Shown in pieces: positions 27,205-36,623 of a stretch of DNA of 64,000 bases. Both the position numbers and the translations under genes were made by a program. The stretch's first letter is position 1, and each line of letters starts with the position of its first letter. This DNA comes from Pseudoalteromonas sp. MSK9-3 (GTDB taxonomy: Bacteria > Pseudomonadota > Gammaproteobacteria > Enterobacterales > Alteromonadaceae): NCBI RefSeq assembly GCF_003590335.1, contig NZ_MIET01000023.1:104264-168263 (forward strand). Direction: 5' to 3'. The notes under the pieces were generated by a model. That model saw nothing but the letters and a program-made list of their open reading frames with translations. It did no database searches and had not been told where the DNA came from.

Positions 27205-29883
27205 GTGAAGTTCAGTAAATTAGTCGTTATTGCGACGCTGTTATTTTCATTAATTTATATAAACATGGAAGAAGCTGTGGCTGCGACTCCGAGCGCCCAG
27301 CAAATGGAGCAATTCAAAAAGCTACCAAAAGCCCAGCAAGAGGCACTTGCAAAAAAATATGGCTTTAATCTAAAGGATTTGAAAGGAAAACAAAGCGATG
27401 ATAAAAATACTGAGCTTCCTGAGTCCACGATTGAACCGCGAAGTAAAGAAGAAATTGAAGCGGATGAATTAGAAGACAAGTTTAAGCCAAAAGAAGATGA
27501 GTTAAAACCATTTGGTTATGAGCTTTTTGAAGGTGAACCTACCACGTTTATTCCGACTGAGCTTGCCGCAATCCCTGATACTTATTTAATTGGTGTTGGT
27601 GATGAAGTTAAAATTAATTTGTATGGTAAAACCAGTGAAGAGCATGAAGTTCAAGTTGATCGCGAAGGGCGTTTAGCGATCCCTAATTTATCGCCGGTAC
27701 ATGTAATTGGTTTATCATTTCGTGAGTTAAAAGAACTGGTGAAGAGCAAAATATCTGAAGAAATGATAGGTGTTAGAGCCTTTGTTAGTATGGGGCAGCT
27801 TAACGCCATGCGCATAATGGTTGTGGGTGAAGCATATAAGCCAGGCAGTTATACAGTATCTCCTTTGGCAACGGTAACTCATGCGTTGTTTGTCGCCGGA
27901 GGCGTTAATGAATTGGGTTCTTTGCGAAAGATTAAGGTGAAGCGCGCAGGTAAAGAGATCACGACATTTGATTTATATGACTTATTGTTGTTTGGGGATA
28001 GCTCAAAAGACGTAAGCTTAAAACCAGGGGATGTGGTATTTATCCCACCTGCTGCGAAAAAGATTAAAATTAAGGGCGAGGTAACGCGTAAAGCTATTTT
28101 CGAGCTTGTTGAGACGGATGACGCACAAAGTGTCATTGCGATGTCGGGCGGCTTTAAAGCGAGTGCAAACAAGAATAAAGTGGTTGTATCGCGTTTTAAT
28201 GGGTTTGGTTCTCGAGTTACATTGAATGTGAACTTTAATAATGCAACACAGTATAAGCCAATGAATGGTGATGAGATTGTTGTTAATCCAGCTTCTCAAC
28301 GGATGAAAAATACCATCACGTTAATTGGCGCAGTAACAAGCCCTGGTAATTATGAGTGGCATAAAGGTAAAACAGTACGTGACGTATTTACCAGTCCAAG
28401 AGATGACATTTTACCGATAGCTGACTTCTCGTATGCGCTGGTTATTCGTGAAGTTAACTTGGAAGGAGATGTTGAGGTTTTACAGTTTTCTCCAGAAAAC
28501 ATCTTAGTGGATAATGAATCTAATCTAGAACTGAAAAGTAACGATACGATCATTGTATTTAGCCGATATGATCTAAAAGCCGATGAAGAAGCCACGTTGA
28601 AAAGTTTGGCTTATAGTCAAGAACAGCTAAAGCTAAAAGAAAATATAGAGTTATGGGAGCAATACGAACGTGACGAGTTCCTTAAGTTCATTGGCGTAAA
28701 AGAAGATGATGAATTTGACTTTTCCGAAGAGGAAGAAGAAGTCATTAGCAGTATAAATGCGTTGTTTGAAGAAGATGACGAAGTCAAAGAAGAAGAGTAT
28801 GCCGTTTTTAGTCGTCATAACCTTTTAAAGCCTATTATTGCGAAGTTGCAAAAGCAAGCTACTGCTTCAGACCCAGCAAAATTGTTTGCAGTAAATGGTA
28901 GGGTTAAATTTCCTGGTGTGTATCCTTTACCAAATAATGCCAACTTTACCATGGCTGTTGCAGCCGGTGGTGGCTTTTTAGAATCAGCCTATTTAGAAAA
29001 GGTAGAGCTTACGCGGGTTCACGCGAATGGTCTGAAGCAAGTTGAGCATATCCAATTTAATGCACGTGCTGAGCTTAGCGCTGCCAATCACACATTACAA
29101 AGCAAAGATACTGTTAATATATTCCCTAAGCCAAATTGGCATGAGCGATTAGAAGTAGAAGTAGTTGGTGAAGTGATGTTCCCTGGTACTTACACAATTC
29201 AAAGAGGCGAGACGCTAGAGAGCTTAGTCAAGCGTGCTGGCGGTTTCAGTGAATTTGCCCATAAAGAAGCCGCAATTTTTACGCGTGAATCAATCAAGCG
29301 TAAAGAGAAGTCACAAATCCAGAGATTAACTCAAGAGCTAAGACGAGATATTGTCACCAATAGCTTTCAACGTCAAAGCAAGACTTCTAGCGCTGAATTA
29401 CCTTACGACGATTTAGATCAAATTTTAAAAGACTTATCAAAAGTAGTAGCTGTGGGGCGACTGGTGATTGATTTAGACAATCCTTCGTCACAAAGCCTGC
29501 AACTGGAAGGTCAAGATGCACTCTATATTCCAGCTATTCAAGATTCGGTCAGTGTGATTGGTGAAGTTAACCTCGCATCAACCCATATTTATGATGCGAA
29601 TAAAGATGTGAGTGGGTATATCAAAGCCAGCGGTGGATTTAAGCAAAAAGCAGATGAAGACCGTATTTATATCATTAAAGCCAATGGTTCCGTTGAGTTG
29701 CCGAACAATCGCGGTTCGTGGTTTGCTGTTAATGAAGGTAAAAATATATTGTCGCCGGGGGATACAATAGTAGTACCTCTTGATTCACAACACTTAGATA
29801 GTTTAACACTTTGGAGCACTGCGACACAGATTATTTACCAATTAGGTTTAGCTGCTGCGTCAATTGCTACGCTTAATAAGTAA
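27205..29883 (+). CDS. Long multi-SLBB polysaccharide export protein (Wza/OtnA-like)
   Basis: Predicted periplasmic/outer-membrane export protein for surface polysaccharide. GTG start after AAGGG; signal peptide ends near VAATP, with no lipobox Cys, unlike E. coli Wza. The polysaccharide-export domain (about residues 125-200) has YLIGVGDEVKINLYGK and DREGRLAIPNLSPVHV. About six SLBB-like repeats follow, each opening with a (V/I)xGxV/A...PGxY pattern (VVGEAYKPGSYTV, VNGRVKFPGVYPL, VVGEVMFPGTYTI). A very acidic linker at about residues 500-535 separates repeats 3 and 4. At 892 residues it is over twice Wza length and resembles the Vibrio OtnA/WbfF type. No Wzc kinase or Wzb phosphatase is nearby. 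Confidence 0.85.
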   Translation: MKFSKLVVIATLLFSLIYINMEEAVAATPSAQQMEQFKKLPKAQQEALAKKYGFNLKDLKGKQSDDKNTELPESTIEPRSKEEIEADELEDKFKPKEDELKPFGYELFEGEPTTFIPTELAAIPDTYLIGVGDEVKINLYGKTSEEHEVQVDREGRLAIPNLSPVHVIGLSFRELKELVKSKISEEMIGVRAFVSMGQLNAMRIMVVGEAYKPGSYTVSPLATVTHALFVAGGVNELGSLRKIKVKRAGKEITTFDLYDLLLFGDSSKDVSLKPGDVVFIPPAAKKIKIKGEVTRKAIFELVETDDAQSVIAMSGGFKASANKNKVVVSRFNGFGSRVTLNVNFNNATQYKPMNGDEIVVNPASQRMKNTITLIGAVTSPGNYEWHKGKTVRDVFTSPRDDILPIADFSYALVIREVNLEGDVEVLQFSPENILVDNESNLELKSNDTIIVFSRYDLKADEEATLKSLAYSQEQLKLKENIELWEQYERDEFLKFIGVKEDDEFDFSEEEEEVISSINALFEEDDEVKEEEYAVFSRHNLLKPIIAKLQKQATASDPAKLFAVNGRVKFPGVYPLPNNANFTMAVAAGGGFLESAYLEKVELTRVHANGLKQVEHIQFNARAELSAANHTLQSKDTVNIFPKPNWHERLEVEVVGEVMFPGTYTIQRGETLESLVKRAGGFSEFAHKEAAIFTRESIKRKEKSQIQRLTQELRRDIVTNSFQRQSKTSSAELPYDDLDQILKDLSKVVAVGRLVIDLDNPSSQSLQLEGQDALYIPAIQDSVSVIGEVNLASTHIYDANKDVSGYIKASGGFKQKADEDRIYIIKANGSVELPNNRGSWFAVNEGKNILSPGDTIVVPLDSQHLDSLTLWSTATQIIYQLGLAAASIATLNK

Positions 29884-29972
29884 TAGTTTACAGTAGTGTT
29901 ATATAAACCTAGCTTGAGATCAGATATAATTTCAAGTTTCACACTTAAAGCCGATGGGTAGAGTTTAGATAC

Positions 29973-31052
29973 ATGGTTATAGTTTTTGCATTGTTAGCAT
30001 CTTATTGTTCTATTTTTATGATTAAACCGCTAGCATTAAAGATTGGTTTAGTCGATTTGCCTGACAGTCGAAAAAAGCACGTAGGCGCGATCCCATTGAT
30101 TGGAGGGGTTTCGATTTTTAGCGCTGTTTTAATTTCAATAATGTTTTTTGTGCCACTTGAAAAAAAGTTACTTATATATTTAGGGTGTGCGACTGCCATT
30201 GTTGTATTAGGCGTTGTTGATGATTATCGTCAATTAGGTGTGAAAATTAGGTTATGTGTGCAGAGTATTGTAGCGTTAATTATGATGTGGGGGTCTGAAT
30301 TATATATCCATAATTTGGGTAATATATTTGGTCTTGGCAGTATTGAGTTAGGTTGGTTTGGCATCCCATTCACCGTGATTACCGTTATTGCTGCAATTAA
30401 TGCATTTAATATGATTGACGGTATAGATGGGTTGGCGGGAGCAATGAGCATCATTACATTCTCCGCTATCTTACTATTAATTGCCGTCAATGGAGGTGAA
30501 CTTAGTGTTTTACCTCTAATCATCATAGCAACAATTGTGCCTTATTTAGCATTTAATTTGGGTGTTTCTGGGCATAGAGGAAAGAAGATATTTATGGGGG
30601 ATGCAGGCTCAATGTTTATTGGCTTGAGTGTCATCTGGTTACTCATGATATCGACCCAGCCTGAGAGCAACAGTGCCTTCCGGCCAGTTACCGCATTATG
30701 GATAATTGCAGTTCCATTAATGGATATGCTAGCAATTATTATTCGTCGCCTGAAAAAAGGACAATCACCTTTTAAGGCAGATAGAGATCATTTACATCAT
30801 GTATTCATGAGGATAGGCTTTAGCTCTCACAAAGCGCTAATTAGTATTTGCATTTTTGGGTTAATGCTTGCTTCTATAGGTGTTCTCGGAGAGCTATTGT
30901 TTGTACCACAGTGGATAATGTTTGCTTTATTCATCGCTTTTTTTGTTAGTTACTCTATGTGTATTCAACATGCATGGAAAGTCGCTAGGTTTATTCGTAA
31001 ATACTTATCTATAAAAAATAAACGTAAGGTAGATCTAAATGAAAATAAATAG
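29973..31052 (+). CDS. WecA-type undecaprenyl-phosphate GlcNAc-1-phosphate transferase
   Basis: Polytopic inner-membrane glycosyl-1-phosphate transferase that starts lipid-linked glycan synthesis, usually by adding GlcNAc-1-P to undecaprenyl phosphate. The 359-residue sequence shows LVDLPDSRKKHVGAIPLIGG, the Asp pair VVDDYRQLG, NAFNMIDGIDGLAG, FMGDAGSMFIG and the cytoplasmic histidine motif RDHLHHVFMRIG, all of the WecA subgroup and not MraY. It supplies the initiating step for the wec-like genes at 42534-59354. Its 3' end overlaps the gspG-like gene by 14 nt, tying it to the secretion operon. Confidence 0.9.
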   Translation: MVIVFALLASYCSIFMIKPLALKIGLVDLPDSRKKHVGAIPLIGGVSIFSAVLISIMFFVPLEKKLLIYLGCATAIVVLGVVDDYRQLGVKIRLCVQSIVALIMMWGSELYIHNLGNIFGLGSIELGWFGIPFTVITVIAAINAFNMIDGIDGLAGAMSIITFSAILLLIAVNGGELSVLPLIIIATIVPYLAFNLGVSGHRGKKIFMGDAGSMFIGLSVIWLLMISTQPESNSAFRPVTALWIIAVPLMDMLAIIIRRLKKGQSPFKADRDHLHHVFMRIGFSSHKALISICIFGLMLASIGVLGELLFVPQWIMFALFIAFFVSYSMCIQHAWKVARFIRKYLSIKNKRKVDLNENK

Positions 31053-31446
31053 TCGTATGAATTCAGGCTTTACGATGATGGAGCTATTGATTGTTATCGT
31101 TATTTTAGGACTATTGATGTCGCTTGTGGCTCCCGATTTCTTTAAAAGGCTGAGTTCTTCAGAGCGGAAAATTGCAGCAGCTCAAATGGCATCTTTAGAA
31201 ACGGCAATTGACACATTCAGACTTGACGTAGGTGCTTTCCCTAAGTCTTTAGAAGAACTAAGAAGTAGTGAATCACCACGTTGGGACGGTCCATACCTAC
31301 CGAAAGCTGTACCTCTCGATCCCTGGAATAATCCGTACTATTATAAAACCCCAGGAGAGAATGGCGCAAATTATACTTTAATTTCTTTTGGCAGTGATGG
31401 AAAAAAAGGCGGTGAAGAGGCCGGCGCAGATATAGTGCATCAATAA
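31039..31446 (+). CDS. Type II secretion major pseudopilin, GspG-like
   Basis: Predicted major pseudopilin of a type II secretion-like machine. The 135 residues carry a prepilin leader cut at SG|FTMMEL, with Glu5 and a hydrophobic helix (LIVIVILGLLMSLVAP). The C-terminal GspG domain has GAFPKSLEEL, WDGPYLPKAVPLDPWNNPY and ISFGSDGKKGGE, the last part forming the calcium site in known GspG proteins. ATG 31039 lies inside the wecA-like gene; ATG 31057 is an alternative that shortens the leader to four residues. It is the first gene of the G-E-F-H-I-J-K-L-M-C-D operon. The prepilin peptidase must come from elsewhere. Confidence 0.9.
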   Translation: MKINSRMNSGFTMMELLIVIVILGLLMSLVAPDFFKRLSSSERKIAAAQMASLETAIDTFRLDVGAFPKSLEELRSSESPRWDGPYLPKAVPLDPWNNPYYYKTPGENGANYTLISFGSDGKKGGEEAGADIVHQ

Positions 31447-31447
31447 A

Positions 31448-33100
31448 ATGACTTTAATAAAACTTTTAACGGAACAGTTTGATATATCGAGCACCGATAT
31501 AGAAAAAGCACTCTCTTATCAGCAGAAATATAGTGGCAGATTAGAAGATATATTGGTAAATATGGGAAGCTTACCTGAAGAACAAATTCCCACTTTATTA
31601 TCTAGATACCTCAATATACCGCTACTAAATATGGATGACTATACAAACTTATCACCTCATGAAAACATAGAGTGTGAAAGCTTAAAACTTTTTGCCGAAC
31701 ATAAATGGGTGCCTCTGGAAGTTAATAGTGATAGGTGGCTGATTGCTACGAAGGATCCATTAAATAGTGTGATGTTAGACTGGATTGGTAAGTGTTCTGT
31801 TGATGTTGAACTGCTAATAGCTACAGAAAGTGAGATCCAAGAGTTAAATCATAAGTTGATTAGGCAAGAGGCTTCAGACAACTCATCTTTAGTGACCGAT
31901 GAAGAAAATAAACTACGGGAGCTAGCCTCCGAAGCTCCTGTAGTAAATTTATTAAACTCATTGATTAGTCGCTCTTTACGAGCAGGGGCCTCTGATATGC
32001 ATTTAGAACCATTTAAAGGAAAGTACCGAGCTAGGTTTCGTGTGGATGGTGTATTACACGAGTCTGAAGTGCTTGCTGCATCAATGCAGTTGCCAATCGT
32101 TACAAGGTTGAAAATATTGGCTGGGATGGACATCGCTGAAAAAAGGCGTCCCCAAGATGGTAAGATCGAGATGAGAATAGCAAATCAAGAAATTGATATT
32201 CGAGTTTCAGCTTTACCTGTGAATGAGGGCGAATCGATTGTAATGCGATTCTTGAAAAAGGAAAGTGTGCAATATGATATGTCCATATTAGGTCTATCAG
32301 AGGACGTCTACCAATGCTTGCAATTGGATATAAAGAAAACAGCAGGGGTTGTTTTATTGACTGGCCCTACAGGCTCAGGGAAAACAACCACGCTATATAC
32401 ATTCTTAAATTCATTAAATAATGAAGATGTTAAAATTATAACACTTGAAGATCCTGTGGAATATCAGCTAGATGGTGTCAATCAAGTTCAGGTGAATAGT
32501 GATATTGGGTTTGATTTCTCTGCTGGTTTAAGATCTGTGGTTCGTCAAGATCCTGATATTATTATGTTAGGTGAAATTCGCGACAAAGAAACAGCTCAAA
32601 TTGCTCTCCAGTCGGCGCTTACTGGGCATTTAGTATTCTCTACGGTACATACAAACAATGCCGCAAGTGCCTACACTAGACTACTAGATTTAGGTGTTGA
32701 TGAGTTTTTACTCAACGCCGCCTTAATATCAGTTGTTGCACAACGTTTGGCTAGAAAGGTGTGTAGCAATTGCTCAGGGCCTGATCCTGAGGAAGCCGCT
32801 TTAATCGAAAAGTATAATTTACGCTCAATTGCGAGAGAGTTTAATGTAGATACTATAAAACTGAAAAAAGGAGCCGGTTGTGCGATTTGCGACAATACGG
32901 GATATAAAGGGCGATTAGCTATCACAGAATACTTAGCGTGTGATGACCATATTAAAGCATTTAGAAAAGATGCAGACTTTATATTAAACGCTCAAAAACA
33001 CAACAAAGCGCTGAAGAGAAGAACATTAATGGAAGACGGATTTTTCAAAGCTATTGTTGGAGAAACGACTATAGAGGAAGTCATAAGGGTTGCTGGTTAA
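31448..33100 (+). CDS. Type II secretion ATPase, GspE-like
   Basis: Cytoplasmic hexameric ATPase that powers pseudopilus assembly. The 550 residues comprise an N1E-like domain (about 1-150), an N2 domain (SDMHLEPFKGKYRARFRVDG), Walker A GPTGSGKTT at about residues 306-314, the Asp box (ITLEDPVEYQLDGVNQVQV), Walker B IIMLGEIRD and the His box TGHLVFSTVHTN. A tetracysteine zinc element (CSNC ... CAIC) is kept near residues 440-480, as in GspE and PilB. It begins one base after the gspG-like stop and overlaps gspF by one base. Confidence 0.94.
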   Translation: MTLIKLLTEQFDISSTDIEKALSYQQKYSGRLEDILVNMGSLPEEQIPTLLSRYLNIPLLNMDDYTNLSPHENIECESLKLFAEHKWVPLEVNSDRWLIATKDPLNSVMLDWIGKCSVDVELLIATESEIQELNHKLIRQEASDNSSLVTDEENKLRELASEAPVVNLLNSLISRSLRAGASDMHLEPFKGKYRARFRVDGVLHESEVLAASMQLPIVTRLKILAGMDIAEKRRPQDGKIEMRIANQEIDIRVSALPVNEGESIVMRFLKKESVQYDMSILGLSEDVYQCLQLDIKKTAGVVLLTGPTGSGKTTTLYTFLNSLNNEDVKIITLEDPVEYQLDGVNQVQVNSDIGFDFSAGLRSVVRQDPDIIMLGEIRDKETAQIALQSALTGHLVFSTVHTNNAASAYTRLLDLGVDEFLLNAALISVVAQRLARKVCSNCSGPDPEEAALIEKYNLRSIAREFNVDTIKLKKGAGCAICDNTGYKGRLAITEYLACDDHIKAFRKDADFILNAQKHNKALKRRTLMEDGFFKAIVGETTIEEVIRVAG

Positions 33101-34299
33101 TGGCTACATATAGTTATAAGGCTTATGATGCATCAGGGGGTAAATGCAGTGGAGAAATTGACGCAAACTCTATATCTGATGTTCAAAATGCACTGGTATC
33201 TGATGGGCTTTTTCCATATGAAATTAAAGATATTAGTGTAGATAAACCATTCAACCTTATCCCTGAAAAAGTTACTTTGGCTGATCTTGAATTTGTGACA
33301 TCTGAGTTAAGTTTATTATTGTCTACAGGTGTGCGCATTGACAGAGGGTTAGACATAATACGGAAAACAAAAGCGAAGCCTGTGTTAGCCAAGCTTTTAG
33401 CTGACTTGAGTAATAGTCTAAAGCAAGGAAATACCTTATCAAGTGCATGTAAAAAGCACCCTCAGGTATTTGATAGTTTATATTGTAATTTAGTTGCGTT
33501 AGGCGAAGCATCCGGTGATTTAGCTGGTGTTTTTTCTCGACTAGCAGATAACTTAAAATTTAGAAGAGACTTAAAGAAAAAAATAATTAGCGCGTTAACC
33601 TATCCTCTTGTCATTTTAATTGTCTGTTTTTCTTGTGTATTTTTTATTTTTAATGTCATTATTCCAAAAATGGCAGAGATGTTTACTCAAGCTAAAAGCT
33701 TACCTTGGTATACAGAAGCCATGTTGCGTACAAGTGAGTGGATGGTTTCGAATCAACTATTTTTATTATTGTTATTGAGTGTATTCATCAGCGCTATAAT
33801 GGTGGGTATGAAAAATGACAAGTTTGTCAAATGGTGGCACCAGGTATCCTTAAAATTGCCATTATTAAGTGTCGCAATTGAGACAACGGAAAGGATTAGG
33901 TTTAATACAGGGCTATCGTTAATGCTAAAGTCAGGTCTACCTATTGATAGGGCTCTTGAACTCGCCACCGGTAGTATAGTAAACCATTTTTTAAATAATG
34001 AGATGGATATAGCAAGGAAAAAGATAAAAAGAGGGGAGCAGTTGACATCCTCACTTAAACAGACATCGATTTATCCACCTTTCTACGTATCATTACTTGA
34101 GGTCGGTGAAGAGTCTGGCAATTTGGAAAGAGTATTCGATGAAATAGCAAGCCGTTCAAAGGATGATTTTGACACGTGGACAACCAGATTAACTTCATTA
34201 CTTGAACCTTTGATGATTCTTTTCATGGGTGTTTTTGTCGGAGGGGTCGTTGTCGTTATGATGCTAAGTATGATTTCGATTAATGATGTTGGTTTTTGA
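33100..34299 (+). CDS. Type II secretion inner-membrane platform, GspF-like
   Basis: Polytopic platform protein that meets the ATPase and the pseudopilus base. The 399 residues contain the GspF N-terminal region (YSYKAYDASGGKCSGEID), two repeated T2SSF cytoplasmic domains (SELSLLLSTGVRIDRGLDI; NTGLSLMLKSGLPIDRALE) each ending in a GE(A/E)SG motif, and three transmembrane segments, one at about 165-190 and one at the C-terminus (LMILFMGVFVGGVVVVMML). The start is in the TAATG junction with gspE; the end overlaps the next pseudopilin by 17 nt. Confidence 0.94.
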   Translation: MATYSYKAYDASGGKCSGEIDANSISDVQNALVSDGLFPYEIKDISVDKPFNLIPEKVTLADLEFVTSELSLLLSTGVRIDRGLDIIRKTKAKPVLAKLLADLSNSLKQGNTLSSACKKHPQVFDSLYCNLVALGEASGDLAGVFSRLADNLKFRRDLKKKIISALTYPLVILIVCFSCVFFIFNVIIPKMAEMFTQAKSLPWYTEAMLRTSEWMVSNQLFLLLLLSVFISAIMVGMKNDKFVKWWHQVSLKLPLLSVAIETTERIRFNTGLSLMLKSGLPIDRALELATGSIVNHFLNNEMDIARKKIKRGEQLTSSLKQTSIYPPFYVSLLEVGEESGNLERVFDEIASRSKDDFDTWTTRLTSLLEPLMILFMGVFVGGVVVVMMLSMISINDVGF

Positions 34300-34696
34300 T
34301 ATTTACGATATAAGCGAACAAAGAGGCTACACCTTGATTGAGCTTCTTGTTGTATTGACGATCGTAGGCTTACTAATGGGTATTGTAGCGCCGCTTTCTA
34401 TACATGGAGTTAAAAAAGCTGAGGCCAAAGTAGAGTTCCAACAGACTGAAAATTGGCTTGTTGGCATCGCTAATGAAGCTTTTTTAAAGGGTGAAAATTA
34501 TAATATTATGTTTGAAGGGCGCTCCGCTTTTGTTTTTCATAAAGAAAATGTGATAAAAGAAAAAAAATTCAGCTACCTAACTTTCCCAAAACAAGGGTTG
34601 ACAGTTAATCATTTTGGAATTCCTTCCTTAAATACCGTTTCTGTTCAAAATGGTAGCAAGGTATTAAAGTTGAGTCTATTACAGTCCTATGAGTAA
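34283..34696 (+). CDS. Minor pseudopilin, GspH-like
   Basis: A 137-residue protein with a type IV prepilin signal: leader to EQRG, then YTLIELLVVLTIVGLLMG with Glu5. The rest is a short beta-rich domain of the GspH/FimT type, with a weak match judged by position and length. Operon place after gspF and before the I-, J- and K-like genes supports GspH. It starts inside the end of gspF and overlaps the next gene by 8 nt. Confidence 0.75.
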   Translation: MMLVFDIYDISEQRGYTLIELLVVLTIVGLLMGIVAPLSIHGVKKAEAKVEFQQTENWLVGIANEAFLKGENYNIMFEGRSAFVFHKENVIKEKKFSYLTFPKQGLTVNHFGIPSLNTVSVQNGSKVLKLSLLQSYE

Positions 34697-35111
34697 TGGA
34701 AAAGGTTTTACGCTCATAGAGTTACTAATATCTGTAGTGATTTTATTTACTTCTATACTAATGGTTTCTCAAGTATTTCGAGGTGCTTATATTAGTAGTG
34801 AGAAAGCAACAAATTATGTTGTTATGTCAGCTGCTATGGTGGGGATTTTCCCCTTAGTAACTGAACAGCTAAGGCTTCAAGACTTTCAAAGTATGAATGC
34901 ATCTGGAAGTGGAAGCAACGGAAGTGTTGAATTTAGCTGGGAGGGGAGCGTTGTGGATGAGACTCGTGTAAGTAATGATTTATCTACCGAATTCACAGGT
35001 CACGTAACGTCTAGTAACTCATATAAACTTTGGTTAATTGATTTAAAGGTGTCAATTAGCGACAGAAGTTCTAATTATCAATATCACGAGGTGACTTGGG
35101 AAAATGAATAG
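34689..35111 (+). CDS. Minor pseudopilin, GspI-like
   Basis: A 140-residue pseudopilin with a very short leader, MSNGKG|FTLIELLISVVILF, Glu5 present. The globular part is too divergent to assign by motif, so the I-like call depends on its place between the H- and J-like genes. In known systems GspI, J and K form the tip of the pseudopilus. It overlaps both neighbours by 8 nt. Confidence 0.7.
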   Translation: MSNGKGFTLIELLISVVILFTSILMVSQVFRGAYISSEKATNYVVMSAAMVGIFPLVTEQLRLQDFQSMNASGSGSNGSVEFSWEGSVVDETRVSNDLSTEFTGHVTSSNSYKLWLIDLKVSISDRSSNYQYHEVTWENE

Positions 35112-35784
35112 GCTTCTGGGGTTTACCTTAATTGAAATGCTAATCACAATATCGCTGTTAAGTTTAGTTCTCGCTACTGGAAGCTTTACTTACTTACAGT
35201 TGACTAATCGTTGGGATCGACAAATAGATAATTTTGAGCTCGAAGCTGCAAATGCTCGACTGATTTTTCAAGTAGATAGCTTAATCGACGGAGTTATTCC
35301 ATATATTGTAAGAGACGAAGAACTCAAACCTAGCATGTTTTTTGTCGGAGGTAAGTATAATCTATTAGCAGTTTCAACTAATGGATTAGCCACAGGTCAT
35401 ACAGAAGTGTTTAGGCTTACAGTTTCTAAGCTTGATAATGGTTCATTTGAACTTATCTACCAATCAATCCCCCTTAAGGAAATTACGCTTAGTAGGATAG
35501 ATCAAGAAATTGACTTCACTAATAAATTAATTTTAGCAAAAGGGTATGAAGGAATTAATTTTCTCTACTTTGGATGGGATAAAGTTAGCCATAAGGTTGC
35601 TAGAAGTAATAGTTTTCAACCGAATTGGCATGAGCAATACTTTGGCAGTAATAGTGATATGATACCCCTTAAAATTACTACTTTATTTAATAGGCACAAA
35701 TCGCTGGGTGAATATCAGATTACATCAGTGTTAGATAAGCACTCGAATGAATGGTTCCGTTATTATATACAGTCAGAAATATGA
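35104..35784 (+). CDS. Minor pseudopilin, GspJ-like
   Basis: A 226-residue pseudopilin with leader MNRLLG|FTLIEMLITISLL and Glu5. Length and the sequence following the helix (RWDRQIDNFELEAANARLIFQVD) are in keeping with GspJ, the larger tip subunit. It overlaps the I-like gene by 8 nt and the K-like gene by 4 nt (ATGA). Confidence 0.75.
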   Translation: MNRLLGFTLIEMLITISLLSLVLATGSFTYLQLTNRWDRQIDNFELEAANARLIFQVDSLIDGVIPYIVRDEELKPSMFFVGGKYNLLAVSTNGLATGHTEVFRLTVSKLDNGSFELIYQSIPLKEITLSRIDQEIDFTNKLILAKGYEGINFLYFGWDKVSHKVARSNSFQPNWHEQYFGSNSDMIPLKITTLFNRHKSLGEYQITSVLDKHSNEWFRYYIQSEI

Positions 35785-36623
35785 AACAACAGTTTGGCAT
35801 AGCATTATTACAAGTACTGATTATTACAATGATACTATCTACTGTTGCGTTGTTCATTACTAAAACGGCGAAGCAACAGATTGCGTATGCATCTTTATTC
35901 AATGATAAGACCGCTGCATTAGTTTTATATCGTGATACAAGGTCAAAAGTTTTATATAAATTATTGACTGAAACGTCGGCGCCTACGGAAATACCCGATT
36001 GGAATGTATATGGGCGACCGTTTTCTGTGACCAAAAATGCGTCTGTGTGGGTTCAAGATTTAAGCGGTATGCTAGATATACATTACATTAATCAGTCTAA
36101 GTTTATGAAGTTATTAGAGTCACTGGGGTATAATGAAGATGAAGCCTTCGAGGCGTTGAATAAAATTAAAGATTGGCAAGATGAAAACCGCATATCTTTG
36201 TATTTTCATCCTGAACCAGATTACAAAAATGGTGCCATCCATGATACCTCTGAGCTTTACAGGCTTAACTTAAGGGAGGATTTAGTAAATATGATGAAGA
36301 GTAATAGTACTGTTCATAAAGGGGGGCGGTTTAATCCAATGAATTCCCCCGATTCTCTTTTAAGGGGGATATTACCAAGTAACGTTGCCGAACAGGTGAT
36401 TGCAGAACGTACTACTAGTGACTTCTCAACGAGAAGGTTTTCGATTATAACTGGTATAGTTGAAAGCGATAGGGTTGTTTTATACACATCTAATAACTTT
36501 CAGGTCAATATTGAAGCTAAAGTTGGCACTGCTGTTATTGCTAAAAAGGAAGTATTCAAACTAAAACCAACAAAAAATTCTCCCGTAAACGTAGTTGAGA
36601 AAGTGGTCTATAAATATGATTAA
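35781..36623 (+). CDS. Minor pseudopilin tip protein, GspK-like
   Basis: Predicted pseudopilus tip protein of 280 residues. ATG 35781 gives a short leader MKQQFG|IALLQVLIITMIL; an upstream start at 35751 would spoil it. As in GspK, Glu5 is absent and the mature domain is large. VWVQDLSGMLDIHYIN, FMKLLESLGYNEDEA and IKDWQDEN follow the GspK plan (Asp-Trp-Asp region of the inserted helical domain). The stop overlaps the L-like start. Confidence 0.8.
   Translation: MKQQFGIALLQVLIITMILSTVALFITKTAKQQIAYASLFNDKTAALVLYRDTRSKVLYKLLTETSAPTEIPDWNVYGRPFSVTKNASVWVQDLSGMLDIHYINQSKFMKLLESLGYNEDEAFEALNKIKDWQDENRISLYFHPEPDYKNGAIHDTSELYRLNLREDLVNMMKSNSTVHKGGRFNPMNSPDSLLRGILPSNVAEQVIAERTTSDFSTRRFSIITGIVESDRVVLYTSNNFQVNIEAKVGTAVIAKKEVFKLKPTKNSPVNVVEKVVYKYD

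Noticed and set aside
29973..31052. Second MraY
   Set aside because: Motifs (PDSRKKHVGAIPLIGG, RDHLHHVF) belong to the WecA subgroup; the true mraY is at 1903-2985.
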